A program made the translations under genes and the position numbers. 64,000 bases of DNA from assembly GCA_003427395.1 (NCBI GenBank), contig BFEA01000711.1, forward strand, positions 164,831 to 228,830. The letters are read 5' to 3'. Shown one piece after another: positions 1-10,241 of this stretch. Position 1 is the stretch's first letter. Each line of letters opens with the position of its first letter. This stretch comes from Chara braunii (lineage: Eukaryota; Streptophyta; Charophyceae; Charales; Characeae). The notes below the pieces were generated by a model. It ran no database searches. It saw only the letters and a list, made by a program, of their open reading frames with translations, and was not told where the DNA came from.

Positions 1-177
1 TATCTCACGCCGCTCCGCAGGAGTAAAACTCTCCGAGGTGGTTATACCCTTTAAGTCTTTAATCCCTTGGCAAGACGTAGGCCCGCTGTTCAGGTTACGC
101 TGATCAGCAGCCGACACTAGGGGTTGCACCCTAGTGATGCTAAATTTTACCGTTAGCTTGGTATTCTCATAAATACC
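1..177 (-). pseudogene. Open frame running off the left edge, unknown
   Basis: A minus-strand frame stays open for 59 codons from just after a stop at 178-180 to the window edge. It ends with a charged segment reading SFTPAERREI. No start is visible inside the window and I do not recognise the product. It lies downstream, on the same strand, of the Gag-like frame at 1456-2693, so it may be a continuation of that retroelement. An open stretch of this length can also occur by chance. Confidence 0.25.
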
Positions 178-1455
178 CTAAGATTAACACAAGTGGTTGG
201 ACGGTGTGTTGCAACAATACAGATATACTGCGAGACTACGCAAAGGTTTGTTACACATAAAGGTATTTACATGTCCTTTGTGGGACAACACAGAGAAACA
301 CGACCACCTCTCCATATTTACAAAACAAGATCACCGCCAGATCCACAAGGCTGTGACCTCCCTACTTGATTAGGGCAAGAAAGGCACCTCTCAGTGACAC
401 CTTCCAAATAAACCACTTTTCCGACCTCCAAAATTTTACCAATGGCCAAACAAAAAACTTGGTCATTTTCGTCAGTCTTTATCATCCACCAATCAACTTA
501 CCATGCCATTGAATTTGTTAACCGCCTTTCATACGAAGGACGTTTCTCTCAATAGGTCTCCCAGTCATCTCTTCTCTTTTTAGGACGAACTTTCTTGTGA
601 TCTGTTATTAAAACATCTTCCCTCTCTGAAGATGAGTCTCCAATTAAGCACAAGACTATCTTCCTCATTTGAAGATGTCTCAACCATAAAACAACTCAAG
701 CTGAGGGACCAACTTATGGATCCTCATCACAACTCAACAATAAACATTCGGCATTGTAAGCATTCGAGTCTCAAAGACTCATAAATCCGTTAGGATTCTC
801 ACACTTCCCACAAAAACAGACTCCACTCCCTCTTCTTATACCCGGCTCTATCATCCGCTCAGGGGCAGATCACACGAGTATACCGAGGAGTAGATAGTTC
901 ACATTCATTCACTTTCACAAAATGCATAGCACACGAGATGTTTCTCATACATCTCTCACACAAAGTCATCATACATCAAGATAAAACTACACATGTGAGA
1001 GTGATTGTGATCGTCATATACAAAGGGATAGTCTAAGATAGTACTCAACTCAAAAATACACTAAAGGATGAGATATCTCACAAAAAAAAAAACGCACATG
1101 ATAGTTCAGGTCCATGACTCACTTGGATCTACCCAAGTCACTCTCAATATGGTACATGGCCAATCACATTATCAAAAATGTCACCGAAATATACAATGGT
1201 TTCAAAAATCAAAATAAAAAACATACACATACGGTCTCTCACAGTCCTGATTCTCATGTTGCCAAAAAGAGACTCAATGAGAATCCCATGTTGTAATCCC
1301 CTATATGTACAACCCACAGGGTAAGCACACAACTCCTAGCAGTATCCTGGATGAACATAATCATAAAAACAAGTATCTAATCTGACATACGAACTCATCT
1401 CAATCTACAATATCCTAGTGGCTATCTATACCTGGGCAAATCAGTCCTTACTCAC
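178..1455. other. Stretch without a recognisable gene
   Basis: AT-rich DNA with short frames only on both strands. I see no RT, integrase or host-gene motif. If the minus-strand element continues here, this part is non-coding or too decayed to read. Confidence 0.4.
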
Positions 1456-2693
1456 TCATCTCCTCCTGATTTTGTCTATATAACCGAGTCTTCCATCGGC
1501 AGATATCTCTACCACTCGACCCTGTCTATCATACATCTTTCCAGCACTCTCTGAGACCTTCCCCTCCGCCTTGTCCTTGAGGAACTTAGGACATTCGAGG
1601 GCCCAATGTACCCCATTCTTGCAAAAGAAGCAGATTTGATCGACCTTCCTTTTGAATTTCTTCTTTCTTGGCCGTGGTGGAGGCGACGATGGGGATCCAA
1701 CCATAGTGCTGGCAACCTCCTGCTGTTCTGACTCAGGGGCCTGCTCCCCAGAATCAAATCCGGTAGCCCAAGATCACAGTCTACTCCTCAGATCACCCAC
1801 CTCTTGAACGTACTCAGGTGTATCCAATCTTTGGAGCCTGCTTTCCCTCATCTCTCCTGATGCCACCACCGGTAGTTCCTCGCCTACAATCTCAGTACCC
1901 AACTCAGACATAGGTGTGCTTGCTTCCTCCTGCATAGTGTCACGTGCCTCTAGAAGCACATTCATGGGCCCCTCCATTGATCCTTACGCCGGCTCACTAG
2001 CGGCTCCCTGTGATCCCTCTTCGCCTGGCAATGGGGAGGATGTCGGCATGACCCCCAAAGGTTTCACTGGTAGGGTCGCAAACTCCGTCGGGCCTTTGAA
2101 TACGAAGGCTTCTTTCTCTGCTTCCCTTTTTGCCTTAGCCTCTTCTGGTTCCAGGATGACCTTTCCAAGGGATGGCCCCTGAGAAGGTCCTGCCTCAGAT
2201 GGCTGCCCAGGTCCCCGAGCCACCTGTTCTTGAATGTCGTATCGAGCCTCTTCCGTCTGGTCCGCTACCCTCGTGGGTGTCCCTTCCTTCTTTCTTTCCT
2301 CCAACAGGCCCTGAATGATAGCGGCCTGACTGGTTGCTAATGTCCTGAGGTCTTGGATTTCTGCCTCCAAGGCTTCCAGGCGTACCCCATGGCTTTCTTC
2401 CTTTATCTTCTTCCCTGCAAGGTCACCCTCCAACATCAAGTATCTGTTGAAGCTTGTCCTAGCCAGAAACAGGATTCTGCATCCAGAGTCTCCTCTGCCT
2501 GTCTGGCTATCCTGAAACTAGCCCTCGCCGGTGACGTGAGTTCTTCAGCCCTCTGCTCCCAAAACTCCTTCCACATGTCCGAAATTCCTGGTGCTCTGGC
2601 TGGTATACTGGGCGGTTGGTCTAGAAGTGCCCCCGCTGCCTCCAACCTCTGCCTCTCCTGCCATATCTCCTGATAGTTGATGCTGGAAATCAT
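1456..2693 (-). pseudogene. Gag-like protein with coiled coil and CCHC knuckle, frameshifted
   Basis: Read on the minus strand, the frame is broken into pieces at 2693-2436, 2439-1984, 1977-1774 and 1704-1456. The first piece is charged and helical (WKEFWEQRAEEL). The second opens with a heptad-like helix (LEALEAEIQDLRTLATSQAA) followed by a proline/glutamate-rich linker. The last piece holds a zinc knuckle, CFFCKNGVHWALEC, fitting C-X2-C-X4-H-X4-C, in a lysine/arginine-rich context. That order suits the C-terminal half of a retrotransposon Gag, which packages element RNA in cytoplasmic particles. It is odd that it follows a protease ORF (2752-3489) on the same strand, because Gag normally precedes protease. 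It is therefore probably a second, nested or abutting element. At least two frame changes make it non-functional. Confidence 0.6.
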
Positions 2694-2751
2694 TTTTCGT
2701 ACCGACTATAAAGGTCTGCTCTTGAGCAGTCTCTGGAACCTGTGGACTGAT

Positions 2752-3489
2752 CTAGGATGACACCTCATGACTGAAAAATTGGACCGCCTCCATCCTATGC
2801 AAGAATGAAGTTCCCAAGATACAGTCATGATCCAGATCAGGTACTACAAAACCCAGTAACTCCACAGTCATTGTCCCAACCTTGATAGGCAAATTATCAA
2901 TGAATCCCGCCACGAACAGCTCTCCTGCAATATTACTCAGTACATTTTGTGCAGGTCTGTCAATTGATAAATTACAAGTTTCCATCGTTCTTCGTGAAAG
3001 AAGTATCATCTCTGCCCCAGAATCTACTAGGGTTAGAATCTTCACTTGATTAATGCGAATTGTAAGATGCCCACAACCCATGGTTGTAAATCTCATCTTG
3101 CAACCTGGCAGTGATCTATTCACTTGGTTGGGAAAAACTGACCCCAAATAATTAACCTCCATTTTCTTCTTCTCAATTAACCTTTTCAACTCCTCTCTCA
3201 GTTTGGGTGCTACTGTCATTGCTTCCTTGAAAGACAGTGTCACTTCCGTTTCTTCCAGCATCTTAGCAATTACATCAGAAATCACGGTCCCATCATCCAA
3301 ATCACTCTTAAGAATATTTTTTTTTTTTCTCCCCTGTTCATTTTTTTCCTGTGAACGCTCCGGTTCAGGATCATCAAGGATGTCGATAAGTGATTCCTCA
3401 TCCTTCTTTCTTTTATTTTCTTCTATGATTTGAGGTGTCATACGGGTTTGGTGGTTCCTTACTTCACCAACCCTGACACTAGGTTCCAT
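2752..3489 (-). CDS. Retropepsin-like aspartic protease of element A
   Basis: A 245-aa open frame. The N-terminal third is charged (DDPEPERSQEKNEQ) and includes a helical segment (SFKEAMTVAPKLREELKRL) that also occurs in diverged form before the protease of element C. The C-terminal half carries the retropepsin signature VDSGAEMILLS around residues 155-165 and the second motif DCILGTSFL near residue 225, about 65 residues later, as expected for one half of a dimeric retroviral-type protease. In the family this enzyme cleaves the Gag-Pol polyprotein inside particles. It lies just downstream of the element A Gag. This ORF is intact, but the flanking frames are broken, so activity is unlikely. 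ATG at 3489 is the first Met and may be artificial if the protein is made as a fusion. Confidence 0.75.
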   Translation of the reverse strand: MEPSVRVGEVRNHQTRMTPQIIEENKRKKDEESLIDILDDPEPERSQEKNEQGRKKKNILKSDLDDGTVISDVIAKMLEETEVTLSFKEAMTVAPKLREELKRLIEKKKMEVNYLGSVFPNQVNRSLPGCKMRFTTMGCGHLTIRINQVKILTLVDSGAEMILLSRRTMETCNLSIDRPAQNVLSNIAGELFVAGFIDNLPIKVGTMTVELLGFVVPDLDHDCILGTSFLHRMEAVQFFSHEVSS

Positions 3490-3495
3490 GATAAG

Positions 3496-3780
3496 TTATG
3501 GGGGTAGATCACCATGGAATGATATCATGTTAGCCAAGAAATGAGTCATTTCATTGGAAGAGGACTCTACTAATCCAGAGGGATTCTGAAAAGTAGGGTT
3601 CCTTCCCAATGAAAACTCACTTGTTGATGTCTCACTAGACTCACATTTTGTCAATGTTAAGGACTGCAGAGACAACTCAATCGAGGTATAAGGGTCATCT
3701 GCTCTTTGTACTAGATTCATTAGGCAAATCTCCAGTGAGGAAATGAACATTCACATTGGCTTTTCTCTTCTTCTTAATCT
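3496..3780 (-). pseudogene. Serine/threonine-rich linker between Gag and protease (element A)
   Basis: An 84-codon minus-strand frame (3750-3496) lies between the Gag knuckle ORF and the protease ORF. It is rich in Ser, Thr and Glu (SSETSTSEFSLG) and shows no domain I recognise. Its position suggests the spacer of a Gag-Pro polyprotein that has lost its frame. Confidence 0.35.
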
Positions 3781-4988
3781 TCATCTTTTCATATGTTTAA
3801 GAGCAAGAAGCCTCATACCTCCCGGATGTCTGGGGTCCAACTTATTCCGTGAGTTATCACAGACATGGCTCATTGCATCTTTCTTTGTCACCCCACTTCT
3901 TACATCCTCCTCAAGTGGCTTACAGTAGGTGGTAGTATGTCCACTTTCGCCACAATAGTAGCAAGTAAAACTCCTCTTAGGACGCTCATCATATTTTTTC
4001 CTCTCTCTGTTTCCTCCATCACCATTCTTCCCATTCCTTTTGGTTCTTGACGAATCCCCCTTCTTACCATGATTTTCGTTGTCATCATCATCGTCGTCAT
4101 CTTTCTCACTTTCAGCCTTTTTCTTTCCCCTGTCATCCACAGCATGTGTTGCAGGCCTTGCAGGCATAAAGTTAGCCATCACCTTTTGAAGAATATTCTC
4201 AGCAGTTAGATTGCTTCCTCTATTTATTTCATTCTCAGTCTCCCAATCCTTGGCCAAAATACTGATCTGATCAAGTGACCATTTCTTATGAAAGACAGTA
4301 GGTAGAGTTCTTATGATTGCAACCATTTCATCCCATCTGAGAGGATAATGTTGACCTTGATTAAGAACTGCTTGCCTTTCAGTGTCAGTAAAATTTGTCA
4401 AAAATATATGGCATCTCTGAGCTTCATCCAAATATGGAATTCTTCTTGTTGTTCGGATGAAGGTCTGAAGAAAAACATTCAAAGTGTCATATTTTGCTCT
4501 TCTGATGTTAAGTAAATCCTTACTTATGGTTGGAACTGAATCTTTCTCAAATTCCTTTTTCAGTCTCTCTTTGACTTCTTTCCAAGTAGTAGCACCTTTG
4601 CTCTTGCAATATCTGTCAAGCCATAACTAGTCTGGAATCAGTGTCTGGAATCAGTGTCACAATAATATATTAGGTGCTTAAGCCGTTGCTTATCTGTCAA
4701 GCCATAACTGAGTCCAAATAATTCATACTCGTCCAAGAAGTCATTAACCTGAGGTCCTCTGAAGCAGGGAATTCTCTCATCTGGCCTCTTTGCTCTTGCA
4801 ATATCTGACCCCCCTTTTATAGTATCAACTCTCTCGACGAGTTCCCGTATAACCCCAACCAGGGCCTCTTCATTGGTCCCTGATGATGTACTCGGTCTTG
4901 CTCGCCCTGCCATCTTGACCATAGACTTTTTCCTAAGTATTCTCTTCTCTTTCTGTGACTCTTGTCCATTTTCTTCTCTGCCCTTCAA
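3781..4988 (-). pseudogene. Gag of element A with CCHC knuckle, two frames
   Basis: The upstream piece (4988-4638) is basic at the N terminus and then has a Gag capsid-like segment (NDFLDEYELFGLSYGLTD, then KQRLKHLIYYCD). The downstream piece (4482-3781, 233 aa) contains FLTNFTDTERQAVLNQG, a long acidic run of seven Asp, a basic region and the zinc knuckle CYYCGESGHTTTYC (C-X2-C-X4-H-X4-C). In Gypsy-type elements this protein forms the particle and binds element RNA. Between the pieces, at about 4620-4700, a short stretch (ctgtcaagccataact) is repeated, suggesting a small tandem duplication that broke the frame. The protease follows on the same strand, the usual Gag-Pro order. Confidence 0.75.
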
Positions 4989-5089
4989 TCTCTCACTCTT
5001 CTTACAAGAGATACAGGCTCATTCCTCTCTTCTCTTGTCTGCTCTACCCCCTGAGAGTTTTGTACATATAGGGTATAAGCAATAATTGA

Positions 5090-5545
5090 TTAGGTAGTGA
5101 TCAAGGGCAGTGCAATCCTTCTCAGCCTTCCAATGTAATCTTCAATCAACTCTCTCTCATCATCCCTACTCAGTCTTCTATCATACCCCTTTATAGTACC
5201 CCGAATCATAAAATATCGAGTCAGATCTATAATCTCATAATCAAATTGCATCCTTTACAGCCCACTGTTGATCCTTCTTGCAAGAGAGACCCGTTCCTGA
5301 AAAGTGTGATATGATACTCTCTCAGTAGTTCTTACTTTCACCACGTTTAACAAATAGTTTATCCCAGTCTGATCAATGATAATTCTCAAAGCAGAATCTC
5401 TCATGCGATCTAAGAAAGGCTGTAAAAACTCAAGCTCATCCAGGGTAGAAATTTTTTTTTTAGAGATCCGAAGAGTCCCTTCTATCTTGACTACTCTATC
5501 TTCCAACACAACACCTAGTGTCAACTGTTCGGTCAAACTGGGCAT
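5090..5545 (-). pseudogene. Element A frame between the 5' modules and Gag
   Basis: A 96-aa open frame (5545-5255) begins MPSLTEQLTLG and continues, after a stop, as a readable frame (YEIIDLTRYF, then ERELIEDYIGRLRR) down to about 5090. It shows helical, charged sequence without a recognisable domain. It sits between the last clear repeat module and the first Gag piece, so it is either the start of Gag or one more diverged module. Confidence 0.4.
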
Positions 5546-5547
5546 TG

Positions 5548-6120
5548 TTAATCATCATAAGCAACATCTGAAAGGTAGATCTCAGGTTGGACATAATCAG
5601 GGACCTCGAATCTGTGTTCAAAGGTACTTAGGAGCAGGGATTTTATCATCACAATAGAGTTTTTTTCTCTTGCTCTACCAATCTCTGCAATGGCTTCCAA
5701 CAGAGGCATCCAATCTCTCCTGCCCTCAAATCCCTTAGTAATCAAGAACTCAGGAAACCTCTCAAATTGTCTTACTTCTTTCCCCCAGGTTACCTTTCCC
5801 TTTAACTTTTGAAGTCACTCCTTGGTTCTTATGAGACTAATATAAGCACCTGTCTGACACTTCAGATAGTCGTCTTCCTTTTCTATGTCTGCTGGTACAT
5901 AAATTCGTACGTCCAGACTGCCAGTACTCAGGAATTTGACCACTGGAATGTGAAATATTATAGGTCCTCTCTCGCAAGTCTCATATCTCAGGATCACAAA
6001 AGGATTATCACACTCTATCACCTCATAGAGTTTACCCTTCACAGTAGTTATCCGGGCTACTGAGAGTATCCTTCTTGGGTTCTCTCCACTTTCCACGCAA
6101 ACTTCGTCATAGCATACCAA
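5548..6120 (-). pseudogene. Element A tandem 5' module, copy A5
   Basis: Pieces at 6120-5815 (101 aa) and 5745-5548 (65 aa). The module opens with ILSVARITTVKG, continues with ILRYETCERGP, then the hallmark SLDVRIYVPAD, and after a stop the second hallmark FEGRRDWMPLLEAIAE. The same landmarks, in the same order, appear in the copies at 6075-6510, 6560-6990, 7040-7448 and 8290-8958. I do not know this domain from any named family. It appears alpha/beta by eye, with alternating hydrophobic strands and an amphipathic helix after the conserved DW. Its position before Gag, inside a Gypsy-like element, points to an accessory 5' ORF. Stops show it is decayed. Confidence 0.55.
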
Positions 6121-6510
6121 TTATCTCTTGAGAACGTGAGTCCCTCAACAGGTGGAGATGGTATCCCAACAAAAGGTCTGACATAGGTACTAAAGGAGAA
6201 GTTCCTTCCTTCCCGCTCTAATCTTCTTTTCTCATCATGCGCAAGATCCGAAGCTCGTTGCTAACACGCACCTTTTCGGCTTTCATGAAATCTTTGCTTC
6301 GGCACATAAGTCTCAATATCATATTCATCAAGATTAATAAAATAGCATGTAAGAACATACAGACTGTCTTGTTCTTGTCCTGATCCCTATACAGCTTCAT
6401 ACCTCACGATTTCATAAGGAATTACAGCCTTACATGTTATAGAATTAAGAGAATTCAACAACTTGTCTACCTCAGCCTTACTCAGCCTTTCATGGCCTCT
6501 TATCAGTCTA
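6075..6510 (-). pseudogene. Element A tandem 5' module, copy A4
   Basis: Minus-strand translation shows VDKLLNSLNSITCKAVIPYE, then YVLTCYFINLDEYDIETYVP, then PSPPVEGLTFSRDNWYAM. These correspond to the opening LxSLN, the YDxRxYVPK core and the DxW closing motif of the other copies. Several stops and a frame change break it. It overlaps the start of copy A5 in another frame, consistent with head-to-tail duplication followed by small indels. Confidence 0.5.
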
Positions 6511-6559
6511 AGATTAAATTTCTCCTTCAAAGGTACATAACGTCGACTCATCAGACTCT

Positions 6560-6990
6560 TTGACCTCTTTTCACTTTCTGGGCAAACTCAATCACTGCAA
6601 ACCAATCATCTTTTGATAAATTTATATCAGGGAAGGGAGGAGCTGAAAATCCCTTGAAGAAAGTAAATCGAGTAGATCTAGTGAAACACTTGTTCTCTCT
6701 CTCAAGCCTTTCTCTCTCTTTCAATACAACTTCTTCAGCAAATCCTCAGCATCTCCCATATGCTGCATCAACACTTCTTTCCTTTGGGACATAAACTCTT
6801 ACGTCATACACATCTAGATCTGTGAAATAGAATGTCAGTACATATAATCGTTTCTGCTCTCATCCGCTCTCGACCATCTCATACCTGACAACTTCATATG
6901 AAAATGTCTCTCTCTTACTCAGAGTATTCAACGACCTTAGGAGACATTCAACCTTCTCTTGACTTGGACCCGAACCTCTGCCAAAATTTG
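6560..6990 (-). pseudogene. Element A tandem 5' module, copy A3
   Basis: Readable landmarks on the minus strand are VECLLRSLNTLSKRETFSYE, then LTFYFTDLDVYDVRVYVPKE, then APPFPDINLSKDDWFAVIEF. A stop lies after RYEMVESG and others follow. Best matched by copy A4 in both motif order and spacing. Confidence 0.5.
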
Positions 6991-7039
6991 ACCTTCTTTG
7001 TATGATTACTTCTGTTAAAATCTCTTCAACTCTCATGAC

Positions 7040-7448
7040 CATCGTTCGTTTTCTCCTTCGTCAATACCATATTGATTATTTGCAGTCAGTTAGTCCCATC
7101 ACAATAGCTATCAGGTATAGGAGGGATTGGAACAGTCTTATATGTTACTGACGTTATACTCCATTCCACTTTCATCTTTTGCTTGATCAAGTCTGTTTTT
7201 TCATCATAGATAAATTGGATCACGATCTCCCATAATCAATTAAAATTTTCACCATCATTACTGCCTCCTTCCTTGACATATGAGCGAATATCATAGATAT
7301 CTCCCTCCAAAAAGTGAGTCAGCACTACACTGATGGTTGAGCCACGAGAGTGATAGCCCCAACAAGCCTCATATCTGAATGAAAATATTCCCCTTGTAGT
7401 AATTTTAGACAATTCTTTCAGAGCACCGTCGAACAACATCTGTCCCAA
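7040..7448 (-). pseudogene. Element A tandem 5' module, copy A2 (first after the primer site)
   Basis: The intact N-terminal part (7448-7236, 70 aa) reads ALKELSKITTRGIFSFRYE and FLEGDIYDIRSYVKEGGS. The frame then meets TGA where element B has TGG (NWLWG), continues, and reaches PIPPIPDSYCDGTN followed by TGA at 7086-7088. The partner in element B (21635-22000) has the same TGA at the same place. Nucleotide similarity to B continues to the point where B is cut off (gggtccaag). The product is unknown. It would be the first coding module of the element's RNA after the leader. Confidence 0.6.
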
Positions 7449-7768
7449 TCCGTTTCACTCTCTTCCTTTCAATTCTCTTTCAGTGTGTTGGACGAAAATT
7501 GGGCATACCTGGTGTCAAGATCGATTCTCTCCAGTCAATAATTTCAATCTCCTTTCCCGATCCAGTGTGGTACCTCACACAAGGAAAAAAAAAATCACAG
7601 TTAGTAGTCGTGATTCTCAAGAAAATCGGGACTTAAATGAGAATAATAAAATTAACATGAAGCTCACAGAAATGTCAACAGTTCTCACATCCTAATCAAA
7701 ACTCAAAGATGATGATGATGATGATGATGACGACCCAGGTTCGTTCCGGACACGAAAATCATTTCATG
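7449..7768 (-). other. Leader between primer-binding site and first module (element A)
   Basis: About 320 bases without a frame of its own. It contains a short GAT microsatellite at 7708-7731 next to the primer-binding site. In a Gypsy element this stretch would be untranslated leader and packaging region. Confidence 0.45.
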
Positions 7769-7786
7769 TCCCCGGCAACGGTGCCA
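7769..7786 (-). promoter_or_regulatory. Primer-binding site for tRNA-Asp, element A
   Basis: The minus strand reads TGGCACCGTTGCCGGGGA. This matches the site used by several plant Gypsy lineages, complementary to the 3' end of tRNA-Asp, with one difference (TGGCGCC in the consensus). It follows the presumed LTR end TGCGACA (7791-7797) after a 4-base AAAA spacer. It fixes the orientation of element A as leftward. Confidence 0.75.
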
Positions 7787-7790
7787 TTTT

Positions 7791-8289
7791 TGTCGCATTT
7801 TTTCCAGTCAGGCCACTTCGGGCAACCGGAAAGCCAACAGGCTGTCACGCAGGATTTTGTACAAGATTGCAATAAATAAAATAAATTAAATAATGCAAAT
7901 CCCTTCCTGTTGTGTGCGTCTGGCTTCGAGTGAGACCCTTCAATTGCGGTCTTCGTCGGTCCCCGGTCTTAGGAATCTTTTATTTTGATTCGGAACAGCA
8001 AAGAATTATGCAAATAATAATCATAAAATTATGGGGTGTTGTGCATGCATCATTTATGTCAATCTGATTTTGAGAACTGTGACAAAACATCCACGAAGGC
8101 AATCATCAAGCAAGAATAATGCAGAAAATAAGACTGACTGATTCGAGCAAAGACATGAACAATTGAATGAGGGAAGAATGAGAACTCATAATAATCCCGG
8201 AAAGTACACCTAAGCAAGCATGGTCAGCACCTCACAAGAGTTCTCACTCATCCCTCTAGTCAATCTCTCTTAATCTCTCATCTTGCTAT
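7791..8289 (-). repeat. 3' part of an LTR-like region, element A
   Basis: About 500 bases between the primer-binding site and the module ORF at 8290-8958. The matching plus-strand stretch in element B is about 20830-21291. Long stretches are easily aligned, such as the segment with cgcacacaacaggaaggg-like text and the one around ttctcattcttcc. The terminal TGCGACA just before the primer site fits an LTR 3' end (CA). No second LTR copy of either element is in the window, so LTR identity is inferred. Confidence 0.55.
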
Positions 8290-8958
8290 TCATCTCTGGT
8301 GTTGAGAACCACGCCCACGTACAGTCTGAGATTGAGGCCTCGTGACAAAGAGCCACCTGAAGCCAGCAAGCTCTGAGCACGACCATCCGAGGCACATGAC
8401 ACGGTAGTTAACCATGAAGCAAAACTCCTCCCACAAAGTAGGCAGTCCGTCCACTGAAAAGACCCCTCGTCTGAGGTAGGGATACTCGGTGGGTTCGGTC
8501 AGTGCCTCAATGTCGATCACTGCTGGAGAGATGTACCTCTTTGCCAAACCAATCACTTCCAGCCAACTCGTGCCGTCGGTGAGAAGAGAAGGGATTGGAG
8601 GTCTAGGATAGTCAGTATAAAGCATCGGCCCGAAGCTGCGGATCAATGTAGTATCGCTCTCGTTGAGCTCCCTCTTTCTCTTCTCAAGGTACTCGGTGGC
8701 TGAGATCCAGACTGGATCGAAAAGCTCATGAGCCTCCTTGCCTTTCTTCAAGTAAGGCCTCAGGTCGTAGATGGTGCCATCAGCAAAACTGGTCTGGACA
8801 ACGAAGATTGACAGATCTCCCTGTCTGAAACCAATGGCACTAACATACTGATAATGGATTGCCTTTTTGCATGAAAACCGGTTGAGGCTGGCCAGCACTG
8901 ACTCACTGACCGGCGTAGACTGAACTTGCTCATGAGTACTTCTACCAATGCAAACCAA
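8290..8958 (-). CDS. Module ORF upstream of the primer site, copy A1 (222 aa)
   Basis: The best preserved copy of the module. Landmarks in order: SESVLASLNRFSCKKAIHYQ (about residue 18), FADGTIYDLRPYLKKGKEA (about 58), SFGPMLYTDYPRPPIP (about 105), LLTDGTSWLEVIGLAKRYI (about 122) and YLRRGVFSVDGLPTLWEEF (about 155). Clearly homologous to the plus-strand ORF at 20146-20730 and, less closely, to modules A2-A5 on the other side of the primer-binding site. The family is unknown to me; no signal peptide or membrane segment is apparent. It is open throughout, unlike its partner. If the primer site is real, this ORF lies in the LTR, which is unusual. ATG at 8958 is the first Met; ATGs further in are possible. 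Confidence 0.6.
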   Translation of the reverse strand: MVCIGRSTHEQVQSTPVSESVLASLNRFSCKKAIHYQYVSAIGFRQGDLSIFVVQTSFADGTIYDLRPYLKKGKEAHELFDPVWISATEYLEKRKRELNESDTTLIRSFGPMLYTDYPRPPIPSLLTDGTSWLEVIGLAKRYISPAVIDIEALTEPTEYPYLRRGVFSVDGLPTLWEEFCFMVNYRVMCLGWSCSELAGFRWLFVTRPQSQTVRGRGSQHQR

Positions 8959-9126
8959 CCAGATGGTCCCGGAGAACTGGTTACCAAGCTGACCGCAGAA
9001 AACTGATTACTGGAAACTGGTTGCTAGGAACTGATCACTAATGAGTGATTGCCGATGATGGAATGCTGATTAGGTGATTGTTGAATGTCCGAATATGTGA
9101 GGCGTTCTGGTTCAGTGACTAAACGC

Positions 9127-9381
9127 TCACTGATGGCTGCTGACAGTCCTCCTTGCTTCCTCAATAGTGCCCACAAAAGTTATGATGGCACATAGCCTGC
9201 CGTTCTTATCATGCAGGTAGTAAGTGTACTCTATTTTTGTATGATTCCTTACCAGGGCCAGTGCATGTTCCATCATCATAGTAGTCTGTAGATTGTATTC
9301 CTCCACTGCATTCTCCCTCCAGGTCTCCGCAGTACTCTGATACAGTGAGCAGGACATTTTAACTATGTTGTTGCGGTCCAT
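9127..9381 (-). CDS. Small basic ORF 'a', second copy in element A (84 aa)
   Basis: Begins MDRNNIVKMSCSLYQ and contains MMMEHALALVRNHTKIEYTY, YYLHDKNGRLCAII and VGTIEEARRTV. Two other copies share this order: 10242-10535 on the same strand and a broken one at about 19705-19974 on the opposite arm. By eye the pattern is strand, helix, two strands, helix. Function unknown. It sits directly upstream of module ORF A1. Confidence 0.5.
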   Translation of the reverse strand: MDRNNIVKMSCSLYQSTAETWRENAVEEYNLQTTMMMEHALALVRNHTKIEYTYYLHDKNGRLCAIITFVGTIEEARRTVSSHQ

Positions 9382-10241
9382 ATTCTCACTAGTCTCTCGC
9401 TACATCAGTTTACCCAACTTGAGGCGGGTGACTCTTGGATGATCCGGGTAAGAAAAGGGCTATTGAGTTGATTGCCGCTTGGAACAGTTGTTTCAGATTG
9501 CCGTTTTCTTGTCGCTGTTCCTGGTTGCTGTTCTCCGGTTGTTGTTTGTCCGCAGTTTGGTTTCCAGTTTGACTGCTGTTTTCTGGGATTGCCACCTTGA
9601 AGTGTTGTTCTCAGACTACTGTTTTCAGACTGCTGTCCTCCGAGCTAACTATCTTGTTGATTGAACTTGAGTTAAATAATGGCTGAATCACTAATAAATG
9701 CCATCTTGATTGATTGTTTCGCTGATTAAACGCCAACTGAGTTATGACTGATAGGCAGTAGGGTAATCATTGAGCAATAACAGGGCAGCAACTGAGTAAT
9801 GATAGAACACTGTTTCCGGGCTCCGATTACTACCCAAAGTGTTGTTCTGAGTTCTGAATATCGCCAAGAATGCTCTGTTTCAAGTACTGAATACTGTTGA
9901 GAGTGCTCTGTTCAAATCCTGAATACTGCCAAGAATGCTCAGTTCAAATTCTGAATACCGCCAAGAATGCTCAGTTCAAAACGCTGCTCCGAACACTGTT
10001 CTGATCACTATCTGATTGTTCTGGATACTGTTGATTGGGTTGACTATTGTTTGTCCTGCCATTCGAATTGACCGCTTTACTGATTAAATACAGATTAAGA
10101 AATGACTGAATTATTGTCGTGTGCTGCTCTAGATATCACCCGAAGCACCGTTCAGAATATTATTCAGGGTGCTGTTCCGAATGTTGGGCGCTTCTCAGAA
10201 TACCGATCTGAATATTTTCCCTTTTTTTTTCTTCTTTTTGC
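9382..10241. other. Gene-free stretch with CTG-rich and minisatellite sequence
   Basis: Rich in CTGTT/CTGAT words. The only structured part is the 32-bp tandem repeat annotated separately. No supported gene. Confidence 0.4.
9854..9982. repeat. 32-33 bp minisatellite, 4 copies
   Basis: CTGAATA starts recur at 9854, 9887, 9919 and 9951, each followed by a version of CTGCCAAGAATGCTCAGTTC. Spacings of 33, 32 and 32 bases give a short tandem array. Confidence 0.8.
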
